64,000 nucleotides of DNA, taken from contig NC_052614.1 of NCBI RefSeq assembly GCF_016545825.1, positions 59,775,864 to 59,839,863 on the forward strand, written 5' to 3'. A program made the position numbers and the translations under genes. Of this stretch, positions 10,476 to 20,933 are shown in pieces. The stretch is from Eucalyptus grandis (Eukaryota > Streptophyta > Magnoliopsida > Myrtales > Myrtaceae). Position 1 is the stretch's first letter; the number at the start of each line of letters is the position of its first letter. Under the pieces are notes generated by a model. The model was not told the DNA's origin, ran no database searches, and saw only the letters and a program-made list of their open reading frames with translations.

Positions 10476-11884
10476 TGAGACACCTGCTCTTCCTCGAGTC
10501 AGTCCTTCATCCAAAGATGCCACTCATTGCACGTAGCTACAGAGGAAAAAGAGGCTCCTGTGAATAATATTTTTGCCTAGTCGGTTTCTTTTCCTGTTTT
10601 TCCGCTTTTACTTGGGATAGAGATAGATGCACGACCGTTGTGTGATTGAAACGCTAGGGGCCCAAAATTAGTGTTAGTCGTTTCGGGACGGGAGCTTCCT
10701 ATGGAAGCCTCTCCTGGTGTAAAAAAAGCTTTCTTCACGTCGGTGAATGGGTTGGATCGATGGCGATCCCCCTCTGCACGGTATTACAACCACCAATTGC
10801 AGAGTCCGGTATAGACTTTTTGACACGGAATTACGAATTACTACTGGGACAATACTTTCAATCTTTCGAGTTTGACTCAAAGGGATTACTGTAATTGTAC
10901 CAGGTCATACATGCATGATGCAGCACGAAGCGCAATGTCTCTGAGCATAGTTTTGAAGACTTTATCTTGAGATGAGCAATGCTAGTAAACTGAGCTGTAT
11001 AAATAAATAGATGTTTCAAATGTTGTGATTCCTCCGACCAAAAAGAAAAATGCTGTGATGCCGATTTGATGGTGGGGTGCTATACTATTCTCAACCGAAG
11101 CATCGACGATGCAAAGTCTATAATGAGGAATTTGGTTAGGATGGGTCCAAATTATGCTCGTTTTTCACAATAGATGTATTGAACGATGAAGCTCTCTGAT
11201 CCTTTGAAGACCTGCAATACAAAGTGACCTGATGTGGTTAAGAATTTAGGGGTGAACGTAGTTTGTGTGGGTGGTTTTCACCTTGGAACCGAGAACCATC
11301 TACCAAGCACTACTTCTGAAAAATGATACCGGAAATTGTCCGAGGAATCGGGCAGGTTTATGGAACTGGTCCCACGTGGAAAGTTCACTTTTTTTTTATA
11401 TCATTTTTTTCTTCTGACAATCAATAGCCCAACTTTTATCAATACACTAGAATGATCATTAATTAACTAAGATGATTAATACTGCAATAATTAAAATATA
11501 TATTCAAAGTTAAAAACAAACCCAAAAGAACCTTAGGCTAAAATTTAAGCTTTGCATTTAATCTATAATCAAATTCTTTTAATATAATTTTTAAATAAAT
11601 TTACTAATATGTATCTTTTATATTACTCTCAACATGAAAATGTAAAATATTATATACTCGTTGTTTCTTTTTTGCAATTTTAAAAATACTAAAACTAAAA
11701 CACTTAATTTGATCACACCAAATGGCTTTTCAAATACAAGTTTACCAAACAGTTTTGCATTTCCCTAAAGCACTTTTCAGTTTTAGTTTATCAAACAATC
11801 TATCATTTCGGAAAACCTATTTATCTCAAAGGTATTTGCATTCTCCCAATGGCATTTCCCCAAAGCTGAACCAAACGGGCCTAA
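10476..11884. other. Non-coding remainder of the insertion in unit B1
   Basis: 10476-11390 is mixed sequence without a credible ORF and may be intron or 3' DNA of the NET-like pseudogene. 11390-11884 is AT-rich and ends AACCAAACGGGCCTAAAG, a terminus like those of Tourist or hAT MITEs. I could not find the matching left end. Homology to the B units resumes at about 11885. Confidence 0.4.
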
Positions 11885-11944
11885 AGTTTTGGTACTAGTG
11901 ATTGTCTTACAAACTAATTATTTGGTCTAAAAACCTCTATGCAG

Positions 11945-12144
11945 GGACGCAAGTGCTTTACGGCAGCTTTATGGGAAATTTGCTGCCAACGTGGGCGATC
12001 ATTCCCGTCATACTGACAATCGTCGTGGGCGTTCTCATAGCTATATACTTCTATCTCAAGAACCCTATTCCCATAAAATGCAGTATTGGTAATGTGGAAA
12101 TGGTCGCGAAACCTACCTGCATCTACTTGAAGCGGATATTTTAG
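11945..12144 (+). pseudogene. Membrane exon of unit B1
   Basis: A good acceptor (TATGCAG|GGACGCAAG) precedes an exon encoding TQVLYGSFMGNLLPTWAI, then a hydrophobic stretch (VILTIVVGVLIAIYFYL) and a short tail with KNPIPIKC. A 2-nt deletion relative to B2 (GTCGCGAAACC against GTCGCAGGAAACC) changes the last codons. Its upstream exon lies across a 7-kb insertion and is itself missing, so this copy cannot make the full protein. Confidence 0.6.
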
Positions 12145-12169
12145 AAGAGTAGGAACATTTGGTGTCTCG

Positions 12170-12480
12170 CACGCCCACCGCATGACCGCCGCACAACTAC
12201 CGCACGATCGTCACACGACCGCCACATGATCGAGGACTGTCACCGCTGACCACCACCGCAAGAGGGGGTAGTGGCTGGTGAGTTGTGGGCGACAGTCCTC
12301 CGCGGCGGTTAGCGCGACGGTCGACCATCATGCGGCTATCGTGCGACGATCATGCGGTGGTCGTGCGACGGCAACCGCTAGTGGACGGTGGCGCCGTCGT
12401 CGGCTGATGGGCTGTGAGCGGCGGCTAGTAGGCTACGGTGCGGCAACAACCGTCGCCGGCACTCGGCTGCTGACGATGGC
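12170..12480. repeat. GC-rich minisatellite with inverted half, unit B2
   Basis: Same arrangement as 4135-4445: CGCACAACCGC-type units at about 12170-12240 and the reverse-complement type (ATCGTGCGACGATCATGCGG) at about 12335-12380. It is followed by the shared GTGGACTTCCATCATACCG block. Confidence 0.7.
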
Positions 12481-12832
12481 CGCAAGCGGTAAGAGGTGGC
12501 CGACGTGGACTTCCATCATACCGAAGAGTGATAGATGATATATTATTTATACTACTTGTGTATGAAAACGTAGGCTTCTATCGTACCTAAGCGTGAAGAG
12601 TGATGCAATGATAAATGTGCCAATTCTCACCCCACGATAATGTATATGTGCATTTATAGCAAACGGAAGCCACATGCGAAGCCCGCCAATTTTGTTTTGG
12701 GCATTACTTGTCATTTAGCGGTTTCTCCCTCCAGTCTTCGACATTAAAATCAAGCTTCTCCATCTCTCTTGCTCTTGCAATCTGATCACTTCATCTTCTT
12801 GCATTCTCGTTCGACAGCCAGGAAGTTTTTCG

Positions 12833-13397
12833 CATGCTTGGCCGCAGCTTTGTCCATCTCCTTGGTAAGTTCCCTGCTCCCTACGACTAATCTAAATATG
12901 CTTCGTCCACCAATGTCATATTTACAACCTCTATCTCTCTGGGAAAGGTGTCCAGGAGCAAAACCGCTCTCGTGTTCCTCTTTCTGTGTTTGCATGCAGT
13001 CGGCGCACTTGATCCATCACCGAGGCTTCCATCTACTAGTAAACCCGTCTATGGTGGACCAGATTTTCCCCCTCCATCTACTAGTAAACCCGTTTTTCGT
13101 TCACAAGCTTTTCCCGGTGGCAGTGACAGTAACAACTAAATAGGCTTAATGTTTTAGTACTAGTGATTGTCTTACAAACTAATTATTTGGTCTAAAAACC
13201 TCTACGCAAGGACGCAAGTGCTTTACGGCAGCTTTATGGGAAATTTGCTGCCGACGTGGGCGATCATTCTCGTCATATTGACAATCGTCGTGGGCATTCT
13301 CATAGCTATATACTTCTATCTCAAGAATCCCGTTCCCATAAAATGCAATATTGGTAATGTGGAAATGGTCGCAGGAAACCTGCCTGCATCTACTTGA
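12833..13397 (+). pseudogene. Small signal-peptide / Pro-rich / one-TM protein, unit B2
   Basis: The most complete copy. The exon around 12939-13128 encodes a signal peptide (TALVFLFLCLHAVGA) and an ectodomain with two related modules (PSTSKPVYGGPDFPPP and PSTSKPVFRSQAFPGG), then GSD. A donor (GACA|GTAACA at 13128/13129) precedes the membrane exon, which ends at a stop at 13395-13397. Its acceptor has changed from GCAGGG to GCAAGG; an AG at 13217-13218 would keep the frame. The ATG seen in B3 is CTG here, so translation would need an upstream spliced start (ATG at 12833 with donor at 12865) or a non-AUG start. Without splicing the ectodomain ends at a stop at 13137-13139. I do not recognise the family. 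It may still be expressed. Confidence 0.45.
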
Positions 13398-13552
13398 AGC
13401 GGATATTCTAGAAGAGTAAGAAATTTGGTGTCTCTCTTTTTGTGATGTTTTTGTATTAAGGACCGATCTCGCCCTACCAAATCATTAAATAACACATCAC
13501 GTGGGTACTAAAATTTATAAATTTTTGTATTTATTTGTTTTTTCTTCTTACT

Positions 13553-14095
13553 CACAGACCGCGACCGTCGCCACACAACCGCCGCACGATCGTTGCACGG
13601 CCGCCGCACGACCGCCGCACGATCACCGACCGTCGACTGCCACCGCACGACCGCCGCACAATCCTCGCACGATTGCCGACCGTCGACCGCCATCGCACGA
13701 CCGCCGCCATACGACCACCATACAATCATCACACAACTGCCACACGACTACCGTACGACCACCGCATGATCGCGGTCCATCACCGCCGACCGCCACCGGC
13801 CACACGACTACCGTACGACCACCACATGATCGCGGTCCATCACCGCCGACCGCCACCGCAAGAGGGGCAGTGACTGGTGAGTTATGGGTGGCAGTCGTGC
13901 GGCAACGATTGGCAGTGACAGTCAATGATCATACGACTATCATGCAACGATCGTGTGGTGGTCGTGCGGCGGCAAGCTGCCAGTGGACGGTGGTAGTCTT
14001 CGGTCGGTGGGTTGTGGGTGGGGACCAATAAGCTATGGGCGGCAGCAACCATTGCCCACAATCGCCAGCAATCGACTGCTGACGGTGGCCACGGG
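13553..14095. repeat. GC-rich minisatellite with internal duplication, unit B3
   Basis: The longest of the five arrays. A segment of about 63 bp (CACACGACTACCGTACGACC to CCGACCGCCACCG) is repeated back to back at 13738-13797 and 13799-13859 with very few changes, so it is a recent expansion. The reverse-complement type of unit follows at about 13925-13980. Confidence 0.75.
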
Positions 14096-14542
14096 CGACA
14101 GGAGGTGGCCGACGTGGACTTCCATCGTTCCGAAGAATGATAGATGATATATTATTTATACTACTTTTATATGTAAACGTAGACTTCTATCGTATCTAAG
14201 AGTGATGCGATGATAAATGCGTCAATTCTCATCACACACTAATGTATATATGCATTTATAGCAAACGAAAGCCACATGTTAAGCCGGCCAATTCTGTTTT
14301 GGGCATTACTTGTCATTCAGTGGTTTCTCCCTCCAGTCTCCGATGTTAAAATCATGCTTCTCCATCTTTCTTGTTCTTGCAATCTCATCACTTCATCTTC
14401 TCTCATTCTCATTCGACAGCCAACAAGTTTTTTGGATGCTTGGCTACAACTTTGTCCATCTCCTTGATAAGTTCCATGCTCCCTACAACTAATCTGAATA
14501 TGCTTCTTCCACCAATGTCATATTTACAACCTATGTCTCTCT

Positions 14543-14743
14543 ATGGGAAAGGTGCCCAGGAGCAAAACCGCTCTCGTGTTCCTCTTTCTGTGTTTGCACG
14601 CAGTCGGCGCACTTGATCCATCACTAAGGCTTCCATCTACTAGTAAACCCGTTTATGGTGGACAAGATTTTCCCCCTCCTTCTACTAGTAAACCCGTTTT
14701 TCGTTCACAAGTTTTTCCCGGTGGCAGTGACGGTAACAACTAA
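14543..14743 (+). CDS. Small secreted Pro/Ser-rich peptide precursor, unit B3
   Basis: A 66-aa ORF with a proper ATG: a short basic start (MGKVPRSKT), a hydrophobic core ending HAVGA that reads as a cleavable signal peptide, then two tandem modules (PSTSKPVYGGQDFPPP and PSTSKPVFRSQVFPGG) and a GSDGNN end. If it is translated as it stands, the product is a secreted peptide of about 40 residues. Relatives suggest the ancestral gene continued by splicing at GACG|GTAACA into a membrane exon. In this copy that exon (about 14816-14960) has a 1-nt deletion after TTTATGGGAAA. The secreted form may thus be all that is left. I do not recognise the family and expression is unknown. Confidence 0.45.
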   Translation: MGKVPRSKTALVFLFLCLHAVGALDPSLRLPSTSKPVYGGQDFPPPSTSKPVFRSQVFPGGSDGNN

Positions 14744-14815
14744 ATTGGCTTAATGTTTTGGTACTAGTGATTGTTTTACAAACTAATTATTTTGTCTAAT
14801 AACCTCTATGGAGAA

Positions 14816-15000
14816 ACGCAAGTGCTTTACGGCAGCTTTATGGGAAATTGCTGCCAACATGGACGATCATTCCCATCATACAGACAATTGTCCTAGGCAT
14901 TCTCATTACTATATACTTCTATCTCAAGAACCCTGTTCCCATAAAATGCAGTATTGATAATGTGGAAATAGTCGCGGGAAACATGCCTATATCTACTTGA
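14816..15000 (+). pseudogene. Frameshifted membrane exon of unit B3
   Basis: Homologous to 11945-12144 and 13211-13397. GGGAAATTGCTGCC has one T fewer than GGGAAATTTGCTGCC in B1 and B2, so the frame is lost before the membrane segment. The acceptor region (TATGGAGAAACG) is also changed from TATGCAGGGACG. Confidence 0.6.
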
Positions 15001-15111
15001 AGCGAATATTCTAGAAGAGTAAGGACATTTGATGTCTCTCTTTTCATGATTTTTTTGTATTAAGGACGGCCCTACTAAATCATTAAATAACATATCAAAT
15101 GGGTATTAATA

Positions 15112-15485
15112 TTTTTCGCATTACATCCTCGAGTGATTATTATTTTTATCCGATCAAAGATGGGCAATCCATATCAAAATTAAGAGTTCGCAGGTAATTA
15201 CATCCTCGAGTGATTATGCTCCACTCACGAGTGGCGACTAAGTTCCGAATTATTTAAAACTCTCGGGAAGCACGAGATCCCTAATACGAATGTCGGAATC
15301 TCGATCGGGAAGTCGTCCCATCCACAGGCACCTGATGGGCGGAACCACGCCCCTCTAGCGAGCCGAACCATGTATCGACGTATTTCCATATGGGCTCGAT
15401 TACTCAAGGCCCAATAGAATCTTATGATGGCCCAAATAAGAGTCCATCCACGTCCCCCAAAAAAATTCCCAAACTGAAAAGAAAA
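15112..15485. other. Intergenic: end of array and upstream region of the copper transporter gene
   Basis: A 21-bp block (ATTACATCCTCGAGTGATTA) occurs twice, at about 15120 and 15198, and then unique sequence continues. I see no coding signal. It includes the probable promoter of the downstream gene, but no TATA box stands out. Confidence 0.4.
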
Positions 15486-15592
15486 AATGAAAAAGGCTGG
15501 AAATTCATTTTATTTAGTTTTCGGAAAAGTCGATGTATCTAACAGTCGCATCTCTTCGTCCTCGACTCAAACTCGAACAAAAGCAACAGAGC

Positions 15593-15648
15593 TTCTCTCT
15601 CTCTCTCTCTCTTTTTCTCTCTCTCTCTTCTTTCTCTCTCTTGGGTTC
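15593..15648 (+). repeat. CT microsatellite in the 5' leader of the copper transporter gene
   Basis: An almost pure (CT)n tract with T-rich interruptions that ends about 20 nt before the start codon. CT/GA tracts are common in plant 5' leaders. Its position suggests it is transcribed. Confidence 0.8.
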
Positions 15649-15667
15649 GAACAACAGAGGAGCGAAG

Positions 15668-16135
15668 ATGATGCACATGACGCTGTACTGGAGCAGGTAC
15701 GTGACCCTCCTCGTCGATTCATGGCGGACCGACTCCTGGCCCAGCTACTTCCTCTCCCTCGCCGCCTGCTTCCTCGTCTCCGCCTTCTACCAGTACATGG
15801 AGGACCGCCGCATCCGCTTCAGATCCCTCGCCTCCTCCTCCGCCTCCGCCTCCGCCGCCGCGTCCCCCGCGCCGGCCGCCGCCGCAGCCGCCGCGTCCCC
15901 GCTCCTCCTGAAGGCCGGCGCCTCCCGGCTGGCCAGATCCGCGAGGCTCGGGGCGGCTCTGCTCTTCGGGCTCAACTCGGCGATCGGCTACCTCCTGATG
16001 CTGGCGATCATGTCGTTCAACGGGGGCGTGTTCCTGGCGATCGTCGGCGGGCTGACGGTGGGTTACTACGTGTTCAGGTTCGACGATGAGGGGGTGGCCG
16101 CCGTGGTGCTGGACAACCCCTGCGCTTGCGCTTGA
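15668..16135 (+). CDS. COPT5: COPT5-like copper transporter (Ctr family)
   Basis: A 155-aa single-exon protein of the Ctr copper transporters, which move Cu(I) as homotrimers. Plant COPT5 members act mainly at vacuolar or prevacuolar membranes to export stored copper. Visible features are an N terminus MMHMTLYW with methionines for copper binding, TM1 at about 25-43, a low-complexity Ala/Ser/Pro loop at 55-80, TM2 with the MxxxM copper motif (Met111-Met115) and TM3 with GxxxG (Gly128-Gly132). It ends in a Cys-rich PCACA tail. The length and intronless structure fit the family. The first of two adjacent ATGs is used as the start. The Ala-rich loop is longer than I would expect and GC-rich, consistent with codon-repeat expansion. 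Confidence 0.93.
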   Translation: MMHMTLYWSRYVTLLVDSWRTDSWPSYFLSLAACFLVSAFYQYMEDRRIRFRSLASSSASASAAASPAPAAAAAAASPLLLKAGASRLARSARLGAALLFGLNSAIGYLLMLAIMSFNGGVFLAIVGGLTVGYYVFRFDDEGVAAVVLDNPCACA

Positions 16136-18180
16136 AGGTTTCCGCCTCCTCCGCCGCCGCCGCCGCCGCTGCTCCTCAGAATTCTCTGCTTTCGACGTCT
16201 TTCTGTTCGGTCTTCTCTGTTCCCTCTCACCGTGTAATTTCCATCTCCGAATCTGTTGTATTATCAATCCGCGATTGTCAACGCGAACCGCAGTTGTTCC
16301 GGATCTGGATGAATGGTCGTCTTGTTTGTATAGGCGCATCTTGCGCGTCCGATTGTCGGAGCAGGGTCTCACCCAAGATCGATCTTCTTTAATTCTGGCG
16401 AAAACGAAACCGTCCCATCATTTCGAATTTCGAATTTTTATCGTCTTTTCGATTCGACCCTGTTGCACAATCTCCTCGGGTGCAAGGAAGAGCATTGAAT
16501 CCGGATTGCGTCCGACGGAAGGAAGCGCGTTCGTGGTGGGGGACCCATCAGGCCATATCCTGGTTTCTGCAATCGTCCAATGAAACTCCGCAAGAGGAGA
16601 GGAAGATTCCAAGGAATTTCGCAGCCGCATCGCTTGTCGGGTTGCGATTTAGCGACCATTGTATTCTGCAAAAGCAGAAACGCAGAAGTCTAAATTCTCG
16701 GAAAAAGACAGAGGAAGTCGCCGGCGAGCTCTCGGCCTCTCGAGTCCCGACTTGCAGTACGAGGTGGTTTCGGCGGATCGCGGTACAAGACGAGGGTAGT
16801 ACTGGTTTCCCACCAAAAGGTAGTACAAAGGATTATGAAGTACACGCCTTCGAGCGACTTTCCTTTTTACTTTGGACAAATTAAATATGTCCATTCTAAA
16901 TTGAAATACATTAATGGGCTCAATTAAGCTCGGCAAAGCTTGGTGCGTGAAAACCCGTTATAAATTCTCGAATTATTTGGACTGGTCATCCAAAGTCGAT
17001 TTTGATAACATCGATACGGTTCGCCTATCACGAATCCGATACTTGAATAAATGCATTTATTCCAACACATGTTTGAATTTCCCCATTTTGCATTTGCATA
17101 TTGGGAATCAAAACTTCTTAATGGGTTTTATCATGTACATGCGTCAAGTTGCCCGACCATCTAATACTTCTATAAATGCAATTCTAATCTCATTCCAGCA
17201 CATGTTTGAACTTCCCTTGCATATTAGGAATCCAAACAACTTCTTAAAGGGTGTCATCCTAACAGCTGGAATATTTGATGTTTGTGTAAATGCAATTTCA
17301 ATCTCATTCCAATACATGTTCCTCATTTTGCATTTGCATATTGGGAATCCAAACAACTTTTTCAAAGGGTGTCATCAAGGTACATAAAGAAATGTAATTG
17401 GTCAAAGTCCAAAAAAAGAAGTGGGTATTTTCCAGGAGTTCTTAAGGTTAAAGCAAATGAGGTTATTCAATCCATTTAAGGATGATTGACAAGACAAGAA
17501 GTTGTCTGACAGGACAAGTTTCCATGCACATGGTGATGTGCAGCTTCTGTTGCAGACTCCCATTTCTGGGTTGAGTTCCTTTCTTCTCTCTCACTAGTCA
17601 CTCCATTTCTTGTCAATCTGTATTAATTAGAGCAAGCCGAGAATGTTTCCCTCTCTTTGGGCGTGTTGATGAAGACGCATAGAATTCCCTTTCAGTGGCA
17701 TAACTGGGCCCAAAAGAAAGAAAATATTGCTTCGACGTCAAGCACATCTTTGAACAACCCTCTTTTAATGATTGGGACCATGGGAAGTCCATCCAAGTTG
17801 CGTTATGCTCAGAAGCTTCAGATGGGATCATTTATGGATAAAATGTTCAACCTTCCAGGTCATCGATATTTAAAGCCGCAAAGAAGAAAAAGCTACTTTT
17901 GTTAGTCAAATCTTGAGAAGAAAGAAAGAAATTCCATCGACCTTTGCGTGGTTAACTAGTACAGTATAAACTCCTACAGTATAAACATCCAACTCAGCAT
18001 ACTCATCCAAATACACCAACCAAGACTTGCTGTACATTTAAAGAATCAGATGTACCAGAATCATACTCGACTTCTTTCGTGTAAGAAAAATCTTAATGCG
18101 TGTTTACATGAATAAATAGACGATGTCAGGGAGAGAATTGGGATAATCTCTCATGATCAGGGCTTTTGGGCAGTTCTTGA
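16136..18180. other. 3' flank of the copper transporter gene and intergenic DNA
   Basis: 16136-16900 begins with the 3' untranslated region, including a GCC repeat at 16151-16172, and has only short ORFs. 17040-17390 is a tandem repeat listed separately. 17400-18180 has no gene I can support and ends in the 3' flank of the LURP-one-related gene on the other strand. Confidence 0.5.
17045..17385. repeat. Tandem repeat of about 100-130 bp
   Basis: Three diverged copies of a unit containing AAATGCAATT / CTCATTCCAACACATGTT, then TTTGCATATTGGGAATCCAAA and ACTTCTTAAAGGGTGTCATC. Continuous ORFs on both strands here are by-products of the repeat. Confidence 0.75.
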
Positions 18181-18183
18181 CTT

Positions 18184-19453
18184 TTAGCAGACGGTGGATT
18201 CACCATAGATGTGGTCAAGAACAGCAATGACTCCACAGACAAAGGCTTGGTCGATTCCAGCCCTCACGATCACACGGTACACATCCTTGCTCGCCATTAA
18301 TTCGCCCATCTCTTTCTGTATCTGTAAATCACATCAGAAATAAAAGACATGTCAAGTCTTTTTATTTAAAAGAATCTCATTATAAAAACAACGAATGGGT
18401 GCTAGTCAGGGCTCTAGCTCCATAAATCAGAAAGACAGTCAATGTTTTCTGTGAAGCATTGTCAAGCACATCAGTCTAGTAGTTCTTCGCCATCTCTGTT
18501 TTGAAACCAGAAGTGCGAACGTCAACATAATGCCTTTCTCCAGTATGTCTCTCCACGTTCTTACATTACTTTTTCCCCGCATTGCGTTTGCATTGTATAT
18601 CATAGTTTAGATGTGTTCTATGCCAACAAACGCTAGTTAAGTGACTAATAAGCTTCTGGGTGTCGAAGGAGGTCATCACTTTTCTCGCAATAGGCATAAT
18701 CAGTATGTAGAAAGCCGAGTACTTTCTCATTGAGCAGACTTAGTAAATAGTTTTAGGACCTGTGCTATTGGGTTGCCTCCAGAGTCAACGATGCTACAAT
18801 CCCTATCTGGGAAGTGACCCTTGATGTGGAAGATCCCATCTGGACCGTTGATTTTCCTGGGCTCCAGAGAGATTTTGATAGCCGAAGATGATGAGCTCCC
18901 GGAGAAGCATGATATTGAGGATGTTGAATGGGGCTCCTTGATGCTGAACACCAGCTTCTGGGAACCTTCATAGTCATATATGTAGCCCTTCCATTTCTTG
19001 TGGATGCTCATTGCTTCAATGATCCCTCCTGCCTAATTTAGAGAGAGAGAGAGAGAGATATTAAAACTTGTCCAAAAGATTTAACCGGTGTTATTCATCA
19101 AAATATTACAAGAATTATCATCAGGAGCTTGAATTTCGTGCACTGACTATATTCATCAATCAGAAAGGACAATCTCAATTCAACATCTGACGAATTCGAG
19201 GGGAGATGTGCATATGAACCACATGATGCTTTTTTACCTTGCGGCGGATGAGGAGGAGGGTGTCTCCGTCTCCATCCCTAACAACAAGCTCGCTGCTCGT
19301 ACCAAGCACTCCACATCCATCGACCCGGAAAATCACTCGTGTGCTGCTGCAATCTGTCACCACGAACCCTCCACCGCCGACAGCGTGCGGCCTCCTCCGA
19401 ACGACAAGGGCAGCCTCCACCGGTGAGCAATACACCTTGCTCACGATTGCCAT
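18184..19453 (-). CDS. LURP-one-related (LOR) protein
   Basis: Three exons on the minus strand: 19453-19238, 19032-18760 and 18321-18184, 208 aa, all phase-0 junctions with GT-AG borders. The LOR (tubby-like C-terminal) fold is a 12-stranded beta barrel around a helix. Arabidopsis LURP1 is needed for basal defence against an oomycete, but most members have no known function. Recognisable stretches are LVVRRRPHAVGGGGFVVTD in exon 1, AGGIIEAMSIHKKWKGYIYD and SQKLVFSIKEP in exon 2, and the conserved end ELMASKDVYRVIVRAGIDQA followed by VLDHIYGES in exon 3. The length matches the family. The exact acceptor of exon 3 could be 6 nt further in without changing the frame. Confidence 0.9.
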
Positions 19454-19522
19454 CGTTCAATGATCTTGTGCCCTCTTATCCGGTCGTTCTTGTGGATATT
19501 GTTTCTTGCTTAATGAACCAGA

Positions 19523-19529
19523 TTATATA
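19523..19529 (-). promoter_or_regulatory. TATA box of the LURP-one-related gene
   Basis: TATATAA on the minus strand, 70 nt upstream of the start codon at 19453. This would give a leader of about 40 nt. Confidence 0.55.
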
Positions 19530-19539
19530 GAGGACGTAA

Positions 19540-20924
19540 GGGCGGTGAAGATGGAGAAGAGAAGAAGCGAGAATCAACGGAATGTCTCATTTATTGATTT
19601 TTCAAGCCCAAGATTATGCAGCGTTTCAAAAGGAGGTTTGGCGAGCTTTGAATATTTTGGCAAAGCTAGTACTGGAGTCTAGAGAATCTCTTTGGAGTGT
19701 TGGCATTCAACTTCGCTTTTCTTGCTGCAAATGAAGACTGCTGCTTCACGCACCCGTTCAACTTCGACGAAATTCAATAAGGATCAAAACATAAGATGTG
19801 TGTGTATATATAAATATAGATTGTGAGTGCATCTTTAAATAAATGGATCGTGATCAAATTCAAGTTAATTTTTTAAACATAATCGATATCAGAAACTTAA
19901 GAATTCATGTCTATATAAATCAAATTTCAAAGTTCCCGTAACTATTAAAGTGATTAATTAAGCAAATGAATCATATTCAAGCACTCAATAAAAATCCGCA
20001 TCGCCATCCATGTGTTATTATAATGTCATATTTGGAGTTTTGCATTTTCTTTCTAATACTTTTTATGTAGTGGCTAGGGACTTTCTACATCATAAGAAAG
20101 AGTTTATAAAGAGAAAGAAATGTATAATTTTCTTGGGCAATGCTATTCCTCCCCCTATATAACTAATTCCAACCAATTTCTACCAAAAAGATAAAATTGC
20201 CTTCCATCATTCAATTGCAATTCAAATTGATGGTACTTTTGACCCAAAAAAAAAAATTTTGATGGTACCAAATTTATTTTTTCTTTTTTTTTTTTTTACT
20301 TTTTCTATATCTATTTAGGGTCTACTTACTATAACTAAGAATTTAATATGTTTAGTTTTTGTTTGTTGTAGATTTTACACATATATCAAACGTGCTATGT
20401 CTTTTGTATTGTTTTATATTACTACCATCAAAGTTTATTTTATCCAAAGAGAAATTTCCTAGAAATCTAGTTCTTATTCACGATGTCAATTATCTTTATA
20501 AATAAATTTTAAGGAGATGAAATTTAATCAATCAAAATATTGCATAAAGTAATAATTTAAAAAAAATGCCAATAAAATATAATTATTTGAATTGATAAAA
20601 ATTAATGTCATTAATGAATTATTCACACAAACTAGCAAGATACCTCATTGTACAAGATACCTCATTGTACGTGATATTTTTAGTGTATTCCTTATATATA
20701 CCTCTAACTTCTTACACTCTCTGTATAATAGTATATCGCCAGTATATTGATATTATAAACAAGGATATTTGATATAAATAGTAAACTAATGAAATTAACA
20801 AAAAGTTCATCAAGAAAGTGAGCTTTTGAGATAAGATGGACAAAAAATAGATAAGTTGTTATTAGATTAATGATGAAGAATAGACTTTTCAATTATATTC
20901 TATTCACTTTTCTTTAATATGCTA
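19540..20924. other. AT-rich intergenic DNA
   Basis: Upstream of the LURP-one-related gene. It is very AT-rich, with long T tracts (20280-20300) and a repeated ATACCTCATTGTAC at 20640-20670. No coding signal. Confidence 0.5.
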
Positions 20925-20933
20925 AAGAACAAA

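Noticed and set aside
15719..16372. 217-codon minus-strand ORF rich in Arg and Gly
   Set aside because: Antisense of the copper transporter gene, whose plus-strand frame has all Ctr motifs.
17144..17387. Paired ORFs on both strands with repeated 'FGFPICK' or 'HLHIGN' motifs
   Set aside because: They follow the DNA tandem repeat at 17045-17385 and have no independent support.
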